The notes beneath the pieces were generated by a model. That model saw only the letters and a program-made list of their open reading frames with translations. It did not search any database and was not told the origin of the DNA. This document shows, in pieces, positions 6,821-12,089 of a stretch of DNA of 12,089 nucleotides (position 1 is the stretch's first letter; every line of letters begins with the position of its first letter). Both the position numbers and the translations under genes were made by a program. Where the stretch lies: the NCBI GenBank assembly GCA_046706145.1, contig JBJKPP010000146.1, positions 1-12,089 on the forward strand. The letters run 5' to 3'. Source of the DNA: JBJKPP01 sp046706145 (lineage in GTDB: Bacteria > Bacteroidota > Ignavibacteria > Ignavibacteriales > Ignavibacteriaceae).

Positions 6821-7597
6821 TCATTTCATTATTATTATCCAGGGGAAAGGAACTCCACTAAATTTATTTAAAAACTTTGCCTTTTTGTGGAAGCTATATA
6901 ACCAAGAATTCATTATTCGATATTTAAATTCCTTTAGATCACTCCATGTGTGATGAAAGTAACTCTTGGCCATATTAGGGAACCCGAGATTGGAATAATA
7001 GTTCTCTGTTCTTTTTTTGGCAGCTTCAACTTCATTCGTATTATAGAACTTACTGTCAATAATGTGTAATTCTCCGTTTGGCTTAAGAAATCGAAAAGCA
7101 GCTTGTATTAAATTATGAAGGTTGTTAAAATATTGAATTGAAGATGCAAAGATTATAATATCAAAAATTTCCGCAGGGAATATGTCTTCAAAAATATTTC
7201 CGTAAGCAAACTTTAATTTTTTATTATTACCAAAAACTCTGGCAGCTTGTTTTAGTTCTTCCTGGTTTAAATCGAGACCAACTACTTTGCAATCTGCTTT
7301 ACTTGCTATTCCATTTGATAACCACCCGTTTCCACATCCTACTTCCAAAATGGTTTGATAATTTTTCCTCCTGATATACCGTAATAATTTATCAAAAGAT
7401 CTCTTCCTTATAGCCCATTCTTGAGTAAGAGGGTGACTGCTTTCAACCAAAGGGAGATATTTCACTATAGAATCCGGATAAAGTCGTCCTTCCCTTTCCC
7501 TCACTGAGACGTATTCCTTTTCGTCAAAGCTTTCTAGAGTTACTGCCGAAAGATAATAAACACCGTCTATTTTATCCGAAGCATTAAGATCCAGCAT
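6821..7597 (-). CDS. Class I SAM-dependent methyltransferase
   Basis: This is a 258-residue soluble methyltransferase and the third distinct one in the window. Motif I is ILEVGCGNGWLS (83-94). D109 (VVGLDLN) is the ribose-binding acidic residue, FDIIIFASSIQYF (145-157) is motif IV, and FLKPNGELHIID (170-181) is the post-motif. An extra N-terminal region of about 80 residues (YYLSAVTLESFDEKEY, 14-29) precedes the SAM fold and may bind substrate. The C-terminus ends in a hydrophobic FPWIIIMK. The start ATG at 7597 is clear, without a Shine-Dalgarno sequence. It lies 77 bases downstream of the MlaE permease on the same strand, separated by a small hairpin, so co-transcription is uncertain. The domain class is secure. 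Small-molecule or lipid-linked glycan methylation is only a guess from the glycosyltransferases nearby. Confidence 0.82.
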   Translation of the reverse strand: MLDLNASDKIDGVYYLSAVTLESFDEKEYVSVREREGRLYPDSIVKYLPLVESSHPLTQEWAIRKRSFDKLLRYIRRKNYQTILEVGCGNGWLSNGIASKADCKVVGLDLNQEELKQAARVFGNNKKLKFAYGNIFEDIFPAEIFDIIIFASSIQYFNNLHNLIQAAFRFLKPNGELHIIDSKFYNTNEVEAAKKRTENYYSNLGFPNMAKSYFHHTWSDLKEFKYRIMNSWLYSFHKKAKFLNKFSGVPFPWIIIMK

Positions 7598-7650
7598 ATG
7601 ACTTGTTCTTTTTATAAAGTAATTTAGAAAAAATTAATTTTAACAAACTT

Positions 7651-7668
7651 ATAACTTAAAAAAGTTAT
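7651..7668 (-). terminator. Small hairpin after the MlaE-family gene
   Basis: ATAACTT (7651-7657) and AAGTTAT (7662-7668) form a perfect 7-bp stem with a 4-base loop, 6 bases beyond the MlaE stop codon on the minus strand. A T-run (AATTTTTTC in the transcribed sense) lies some 20 bases further on. The stem is AT-rich, so it is a weak terminator or an mRNA-end stabiliser at best. Confidence 0.3.
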
Positions 7669-7674
7669 TACGTA

Positions 7675-8442
7675 CTAATAAGATAGGAAAGACATCCATA
7701 TAATTTGGGTAAAGACGAAGTCTAGAATGATGACGACTAAAGAAGACATTACAACTGCATTAATTGTGCTTTTTCCAAGACCGCTTGTTCCTCCCTTAGT
7801 TGTATATCCATAATAACAGGTAATAGTAGAAATGAAAAATCCGAAAAATACAGGTTTCAAATAGCCTACTATTATATCCTTCATTCCCAAGGCAGTAATA
7901 GCTGAAGTCCAAAAGAAAGATATATCGACATGCATTGAGATATTGGTTGCGTACATACCTCCAATAATGCCTACAAGGTCTGCAACGAGTGTTAAAGGTA
8001 AAAACATAATAACAGCCGCGATGGTTTTGGGTACCATCAACTTTTCAATCGGGTTTATACCAAAGGCTCTTAGAGCATCAATCTGCTCACTTAACTGCAT
8101 CCCTCCAATTTCGGAGGCATTTCTTGCACCTGTCCTAGCTGCAAGTAAAAGTCCGGTAATAACCGGACCTAATTCTCTAACCATGCCTAATGAAACACTT
8201 CTTCCAACAAGAGATTCTGCACCAAATGAAGCTAATTGATGTCCTGTTTCTACTGCTAAAATTATTCCCTCAAAAAGCCCAGCTGCTAATACCAGTTTAA
8301 AAGCACTAGCGCCAACCCAGTACATCTCATTTAACGTCTCCTTGCGATATTTAAAACATGACGGAAAACCTTTGATAATTTGGAAGAGAAGGAGTGTGTA
8401 ATCTTGCAGTTTTTGGATACTTAACAGAAATTTCTTTAGCAT
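7675..8442 (-). CDS. mlaE: MlaE-family ABC lipid transporter permease
   Basis: This inner-membrane permease of the MlaE/YrbE family belongs to the MCE-type systems that move phospholipids between the inner and outer membranes of double-membrane bacteria. The family signature runs from RELGPVITGLLLAARTGAR (89-107) through EIGGMQLSEQIDALRAFGINP (111-131), the surface that contacts the ATPase. Hydrophobic segments lie at about 46-65, 93-103, 140-165, 195-212 and 227-248. The preferred start is ATG at 8442, giving 255 residues, the usual family length. TTG at 8478 would add 12 atypical residues. No MlaF-type ATPase or MlaD-type MCE gene adjoins it: downstream is a methyltransferase, upstream a divergent sigma-54 activator. 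Its partners must be encoded elsewhere. A TATAAT on the minus strand (8512-8507) with no good -35 is the only promoter hint. Confidence 0.88.
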   Translation of the reverse strand: MLKKFLLSIQKLQDYTLLLFQIIKGFPSCFKYRKETLNEMYWVGASAFKLVLAAGLFEGIILAVETGHQLASFGAESLVGRSVSLGMVRELGPVITGLLLAARTGARNASEIGGMQLSEQIDALRAFGINPIEKLMVPKTIAAVIMFLPLTLVADLVGIIGGMYATNISMHVDISFFWTSAITALGMKDIIVGYLKPVFFGFFISTITCYYGYTTKGGTSGLGKSTINAVVMSSLVVIILDFVFTQIIWMSFLSY

Positions 8443-8757
8443 GTGTAAATTTGAACAGGTAAAGAAAAAATTTATCAAAAATCAAAAACATAAGTTGTGA
8501 GCGCTAATTATATTAATTCTTTTTTGCCCTGCTTTAGGTATAGACATGCGCTGCGACACGTTTTTATATGAAATTTTATACATATTGATAAAATACAGTT
8601 TAGTCATTATTTACAAATCCGTTCTGGATGTACAGAAGAAGGAAGGGTTAGGGACCTATTCATTCTTGCCTACCCGCAGGCTTTAATTAAGTCCCAAATT
8701 ATAATATATTTAACAGTGCTGTTTGTATATTTACATTAAGGGTTTAAGTCTTAAATT
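8443..8757. other. Divergent intergenic region between MlaE and sigma-54 activator genes
   Basis: This 315-base AT-rich spacer should hold both divergent promoters. TATAAT occurs on the minus strand at 8507-8512 (toward MlaE) and on the plus strand at 8700-8705 (toward the activator), each without a good -35. A nested inverted repeat at 8651-8695 precedes the activator. A 46-residue ORF (8546-8686) is not supported. No sigma-54 (-24/-12) promoter with correct spacing was found. Confidence 0.55.
8651..8695 (+). repeat. Nested inverted repeat ahead of the sigma-54 activator
   Basis: GGGAC (8651-8655) pairs with GTCCC (8691-8695) and encloses a smaller GCCT (8668-8671) / AGGC (8678-8681) hairpin. 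The CATTCTTGCC...CAGGC core is more GC-rich than its surroundings and looks like a fragment of a dispersed repeat. It lies just upstream of a TATAAT, so it may be DNA-level rather than in the mRNA. Confidence 0.3.
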
Positions 8758-9867
8758 ATGACTGTTGAAGAATTTAAAAAACAATTTGGGATAGTTAGTA
8801 AGTCTAAGGAAATAAATGACTTAGTAGATATTTCTATGCAGGTTGCAAAATCCGATATTTCGGTTTTGATATACGGAGAAAGCGGCGTAGGCAAAGAAAT
8901 TTTTGCAAGAGCAATTCATGGTTACAGCAGCAGGGCAGACAAGCAATTAGTTAGCGTAAACTGTGGGGCAATACCAGAAGGAATACTTGAAAGTGAGTTG
9001 TTTGGTCATAAGAGAGGTTCATTTACAGGCGCGGTAGAAACAAGAAAAGGTTATTTTGAAATTGCGGACGGCGGCACCTTATTCTTAGATGAAATTGCCG
9101 AAATGCCTCTGACTACACAGGTAAAACTTCTTCGCGCAATAGAGACAAAAGAATTCATGAAAATTGGCGCTGAAACAGTGACTAAAGTTGATGTGAGAAT
9201 AATTGCTGCTACAAATAAAGATTTGCAGGTTGAAGTCGATTCAAAGAGGTTTAGAAAGGATCTGTATTTTAGATTAAAGGCTGTCAGTTTGAGTATCCCG
9301 CCTTTGCGCAGTAGAAAAGAAGATATAGATGAATTGGTTAATTATTTTGTAACTCAATATTGTGCACTTAATAATATTAACATTCCACAAATCTCACATG
9401 AAGCAATAGATTTGTTGAGAGATTATAAATGGCCGGGAAATATAAGAGAGTTGAAAAACACTGTTGAGTCGGCAATTGCCTTAAATAGAGGCAAGAAAAT
9501 TGATTCTTCAGCATTTTCTTTATTATTAAAAGATGATTCGGAAAATCAAATTTCCAAGAATTTACCCGTATATTTAAAAAAATCTCCTGAAGAAGTTGAT
9601 AGGGAAATTTTTTATAGAGCTTTGTTTGAAATAAAAAAAGACCTAATTGATATAAAGGACATGATTTATCAGAATCAGAATGAGTCCAATGTAAAGCAAA
9701 ATCATCGCAATCCTGATGAAATAATTCCTATGAATGAAGTAGAGAAATTAGCAATCCAGAATGCTTTAGAGGCTACACGCGGTAATAAAAGAAAAGCAGC
9801 TCAACTCCTGAACATAAGTCAAAGGACTTTGTATAGGAAAATAAAGGATTACGGCATTTTAGATTAG
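8758..9867 (+). CDS. Sigma-54-dependent AAA+ transcriptional activator without receiver domain
   Basis: This 369-residue enhancer-binding protein uses ATP hydrolysis to remodel sigma-54 RNA polymerase. The AAA+ domain begins almost at the N-terminus. It has Walker A GESGVGKE (40-47), the sigma-54 contact loop GSFTGA (87-92, with serine in place of the usual alanine), Walker B GGTLFLDEI (105-113), sensor I AATNKDL (150-156), an arginine-finger region RFRKDLYFRL (164-173) and sensor II WPGNIREL (225-232). A linker of about 90 residues with a helical VDREIFYRALFEIKKDLIDIKDMI stretch (280-303) leads to a Fis-type helix-turn-helix (343-367). There is no receiver, GAF or PAS domain, so it cannot be a normal response regulator; control must act through a partner, its expression or the linker. 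It is first in an operon with the LptE-like gene, 58 bases away. The start ATG at 8758 is the only sensible one. Confidence 0.92.
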   Translation: MTVEEFKKQFGIVSKSKEINDLVDISMQVAKSDISVLIYGESGVGKEIFARAIHGYSSRADKQLVSVNCGAIPEGILESELFGHKRGSFTGAVETRKGYFEIADGGTLFLDEIAEMPLTTQVKLLRAIETKEFMKIGAETVTKVDVRIIAATNKDLQVEVDSKRFRKDLYFRLKAVSLSIPPLRSRKEDIDELVNYFVTQYCALNNINIPQISHEAIDLLRDYKWPGNIRELKNTVESAIALNRGKKIDSSAFSLLLKDDSENQISKNLPVYLKKSPEEVDREIFYRALFEIKKDLIDIKDMIYQNQNESNVKQNHRNPDEIIPMNEVEKLAIQNALEATRGNKRKAAQLLNISQRTLYRKIKDYGILD

Positions 9868-9925
9868 CAGATATTGGAATCGGTTTGAAAGAATTTTTTG
9901 AAAAATATAGAGAAATTAGAAAATT

Positions 9926-10453
9926 GTGATAAACAGCGGCAGAAATATAAAAGCAACTATTATCTTCTTGTTTATCATTTCAATACTTGGTAATTTTGAG
10001 GGCTGTGGAGTTTATTCTTTTACTGGTTCGTCTGTTCCGTCACACTTAAAAACCATCGCAATACCCATTGCTGATGATAAGAGTGGCTCAGGGGAACCGG
10101 GTTTGAGGGAAAATCTAACAAATAGTTTAATACAAGATTTTATTGATGATAATTCTTTGCAAGTATCCAATAAGACAAATGCCAACTCTTTACTTGAATG
10201 CACAATTACTTCGCTTACAGACGCCCCCAGTATCGTTTCTGCAGGAGAACAAGTAACTAGTAGAGTGATAACAATAAACGTAAGCGCCGTGTACAAAGAT
10301 TTAGTCAAACATAAAACTGTTTTCGAAAAAACCTTCTCTGAATCCAGTAATTATCCCACAAGTGCAAATACAACAGATAGAACGAATGCAATAAATAATG
10401 CTATAAGTAAGATTTCGCAAGATATTTTGCTTGATGTTGTATCCGGCTGGTAA
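9926..10453 (+). CDS. lptE: LptE-like LPS-assembly lipoprotein
   Basis: This 175-residue exported lipoprotein is expected to plug the LptD barrel and help insert lipopolysaccharide into the outer membrane. A basic N-terminus and hydrophobic segment (11-22) end at C27 in FEGCGVYSFTG, the lipidation site. GCGVYSF followed by PSHLKTIAIPIADDKS (38-53) is the characteristic start of the LptE fold in the Bacteroidota/Chlorobiota group. The rest is a strand-rich domain with EKTFSESSNYPT (134-145) and a final amphipathic helix (INNAISKISQDILLDVV). GTG at 9926 is the only normal start before the signal peptide, because an in-frame TAG lies at 9917-9919. It sits between the sigma-54 activator (58 bases) and the GT2 gene (17 bases). 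LptD is not in the window. The assignment is good but rests on short motifs in a divergent family. Confidence 0.82.
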   Translation: MINSGRNIKATIIFLFIISILGNFEGCGVYSFTGSSVPSHLKTIAIPIADDKSGSGEPGLRENLTNSLIQDFIDDNSLQVSNKTNANSLLECTITSLTDAPSIVSAGEQVTSRVITINVSAVYKDLVKHKTVFEKTFSESSNYPTSANTTDRTNAINNAISKISQDILLDVVSGW

Positions 10454-10461
10454 AATTAATT

Positions 10462-10465
10462 GAGG
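10462..10465 (+). promoter_or_regulatory. Shine-Dalgarno of the GT2 gene
   Basis: GAGG ends 5 bases before ATG 10471 and fixes the GT2 start. It is one of the few recognisable ribosome binding sites in this window. Confidence 0.6.
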
Positions 10466-10470
10466 TAAAA

Positions 10471-11922
10471 ATGGACCAAATAGTATTAATAGGTTATTTT
10501 GTCTCTTTACTTGTTCTCTTCGTATTCGGCTGTCATGGTTTTGTAATGTTGTATTATTACAGAAAATACAAGAACGTAAAGAATGTTCCTCTTGATAATG
10601 TAAAATGCGATGCCATGGTTACAATTCAGCTTCCGCTGTATAATGAGATGTACGTAGTCGATAGACTTTTGAATTCAATTTGTAAAATTGATTATCCAAA
10701 AGATAAAATGGAAATTCAAGTTTTAGACGATTCCACTGACGAAACTGTGGGTTTGGTTAAAAAACTTGTGGAAGAGAAACGAAAACTCGGTTTTAATATT
10801 TCTCATATAAGAAGAGGATCTAGAAAAGGATTTAAAGCTGGGGCATTGAAAGAAGGACTAAAAATTGCAAATGGCGAATATGTTGCAATTTTCGATGCTG
10901 ACTTTGTACCAAGACGCGATTTCTTGAAAAAAACTTTAGCCTTTTTCAGCGATGAAAATGTCGGAATGGTTCAAACAAGATGGGAACATCTAAATGGAAC
11001 TTACTCTATGCTGACCAGGGCTCAGGCAATGGCGCTTGACGGCCATTTTGTTATTGAACAGACTGTGAGAAACAAAGCCGGGTTCTTCATAAACTTTAAT
11101 GGTACTGGTGGTATTTGGAAAAGAAAATGTATTTTAGAATCGGGCAACTGGCAGGAAGATACCTTAACTGAAGACTTGGATTTAAGCTATAGAGCGCAGT
11201 TAAACGGCTGGAAATTTGTTTTCTTAAAAGATTACACATCACCTGCTGAACTTCCTTCCGAAATAAATGCTTTGAAGAATCAGCAATTTAGATGGACAAA
11301 AGGCGCAATTGAAACTGCAAAGAAAATACTTCCCTTGGTTTGGAAATCCAATGTCCCGTTGAGAGTAAAATTTCAATCAACTTTTCACTTGACAAATAAT
11401 TTAGTATTTCCTTTCATACTTTTAGCCGCCATTCTAAATGTGCCGCTTATTTTTATAAAGAACAGCGGTTCGCATGAAGTTTATTTTGCAATTCTTTCAT
11501 TATTCGTTTTGGCTTTTATTGGTTCTTTCTTATTTTACCTTTTTTCTCAGAAAGATGTTAGAGCAGATTGGAGAAAAAAAATTGTACTATTTCCGCTGTT
11601 CATGGCTGGCAGTATGGGATTTTCTGTTAATAATTCTAGGGCAGTGATAGAAGGATTACTCAATAGGAAAAGTGAATTTGTAAGAACCCCAAAATACAAA
11701 GTGGTATCAGAAAAAGATACATGGGTTGGCAAGAGATACTTTAGCAAAAAAATTGAGTTTTCTGTTATCGTAGAATTACTAATGGCAATTTATTGTTTGC
11801 TGGGGGTTGTCTCTTCACTTTATTTTGCCGAAATTGCTGCATTGCCATTCCAGATTCTATTCTTTCTCGGATTTTCTTTGGTGTCAGTAACTTCGATTAA
11901 GAATGCATTAATAAAAAATTAA
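10471..11922 (+). CDS. Processive family-2 glycosyltransferase, cellulose/mannan-synthase-like
   Basis: This 483-residue inner-membrane enzyme is likely to polymerise or transfer beta-linked sugars and pass them across the membrane. One N-terminal helix (4-29) precedes a cytoplasmic GT-A domain with the full processive signature: LDDSTD (85-90), DADFVP (142-147), TEDLDLS (233-239) and QQFRW (271-275). Membrane helices follow at about 309-329, 337-358, 370-386, 428-450 and 455-472. No PilZ domain is visible, so it is unlike cyclic-di-GMP-gated BcsA; the length and layout fit CslA/mannan-synthase-like bacterial enzymes. The start ATG has a GAGG ribosome binding site. It lies 17 bases after the lptE stop and 12 bases before the TPR gene, so it is clearly co-transcribed. 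No BcsB, BcsC or cellulase gene adjoins it. Catalytic competence is well supported; the polymer is unknown. Confidence 0.88.
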   Translation: MDQIVLIGYFVSLLVLFVFGCHGFVMLYYYRKYKNVKNVPLDNVKCDAMVTIQLPLYNEMYVVDRLLNSICKIDYPKDKMEIQVLDDSTDETVGLVKKLVEEKRKLGFNISHIRRGSRKGFKAGALKEGLKIANGEYVAIFDADFVPRRDFLKKTLAFFSDENVGMVQTRWEHLNGTYSMLTRAQAMALDGHFVIEQTVRNKAGFFINFNGTGGIWKRKCILESGNWQEDTLTEDLDLSYRAQLNGWKFVFLKDYTSPAELPSEINALKNQQFRWTKGAIETAKKILPLVWKSNVPLRVKFQSTFHLTNNLVFPFILLAAILNVPLIFIKNSGSHEVYFAILSLFVLAFIGSFLFYLFSQKDVRADWRKKIVLFPLFMAGSMGFSVNNSRAVIEGLLNRKSEFVRTPKYKVVSEKDTWVGKRYFSKKIEFSVIVELLMAIYCLLGVVSSLYFAEIAALPFQILFFLGFSLVSVTSIKNALIKN

Positions 11923-11934
11923 AATAATGGTGCT

Positions 11935-12089
11935 ATGGAAAAGCTCGATAAAATTGTGGAGAGAATTTATTCTGAGGACAATCTTTCTCCACTGTTTGTA
12001 AGCAAGGCAGATTTAGAAATACGAAGAGGAAATGAAAATAAGGCGATCGAAATACTTCTAGAGGGAACTTCTCATTATCCAAACTACGC
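11935..12089 (+). CDS. TPR-type protein, N-terminal part, cut by window end
   Basis: An open frame from ATG 11935 runs to the window edge, giving 51 complete codons. It begins MEKLDKIVER, and residues of the form FVSKADLEIRRGNENKAIEILLEG (about 21-44) followed by YPNY match the helix-turn-helix pattern and the A..A...P spacing of a tetratricopeptide repeat. There is no signal peptide, so it starts as a cytoplasmic protein. An alternative ATG at 11927 is in another frame and stops after 24 codons. It starts 12 bases after the GT2 stop and so belongs to the same operon. TPR proteins usually scaffold complexes; its role here cannot be told from the fragment. Confidence 0.65.
   Translation, partial: MEKLDKIVERIYSEDNLSPLFVSKADLEIRRGNENKAIEILLEGTSHYPNY

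Noticed and set aside
6816..6828. Perfect 13-base palindrome TGAAAT-C-ATTTCA at the convergent gene ends
   Set aside because: It is too short and AT-rich to form a terminator; chance is likely.
7943..8239. 98-codon plus-strand frame inside the MlaE gene
   Set aside because: It is antisense to the strongly recognisable MlaE signature and has no independent support.
8546..8686. 46-residue ORF (MRCDTFLYEI...) between MlaE and the sigma-54 activator, with a hydrophobic middle
   Set aside because: It has no ribosome binding site, and its 3' end is the palindromic GCCT/AGGC stretch, which is better explained as repeat DNA. The length is within chance expectation.
10012..10308. 98-codon minus-strand frame inside lptE
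   Set aside because: It is a shadow of the LptE-like gene, which has a signal peptide, a lipobox and operon context.

Overview
The window is AT-rich, gene-dense bacterial DNA. Most genes lack a clear Shine-Dalgarno sequence. It encodes double-membrane functions: an LptE-type outer-membrane lipoprotein, an MlaE-type lipid-transport permease and two probable lipoproteins. The right-hand block is a receiver-less sigma-54 activator followed by lptE, a processive family-2 glycosyltransferase and a TPR protein. These traits suggest a member of the Bacteroidota/Chlorobiota assemblage, most likely an Ignavibacteria-like lineage. That placement is inference from gene content and style; no rRNA or core marker is present.

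Left region (1-5314), accessory in character. A class I SAM methyltransferase and a metal-dependent amidohydrolase (deaminase-like active site) overlap by ATGA and form a two-gene unit. A 119-bp palindromic, MITE-like repeat sits in the convergent gap that follows. On the minus strand lies a second two-gene unit, a methyltransferase followed by a GT4 glycosyltransferase. Divergent from it is a short exported Rieske 2Fe-2S protein with a Tat-like signal, a possible lipobox and a strong ribosome binding site, and no cytochrome b gene beside it.

Middle region (5315-8442). A multi-membrane GT-C (family 39-like) glycosyltransferase faces a third, unrelated methyltransferase tail to tail. Upstream of that methyltransferase on the same strand is an MlaE-family permease. 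It has no ATPase or MCE partner gene in the window.

Right region (8758-12089), the most core-like part. Four plus-strand genes are closely spaced (gaps 58, 17 and 12 nt): sigma-54 AAA+ activator, LptE-like lipoprotein, cellulose-synthase-like GT2, and a TPR protein cut by the window edge. MlaE is divergent from this operon. Together the block suggests a cell-envelope locus handling lipopolysaccharide, phospholipid and surface polysaccharide, possibly with sigma-54-linked control.

No tRNA, rRNA, CRISPR array, intact transposase or phage gene was seen. I did not find a clearly new multi-gene system. The best leads are the palindromic repeat, the overlapping methyltransferase-amidohydrolase pair, and the activator-LptE-GT2 linkage.
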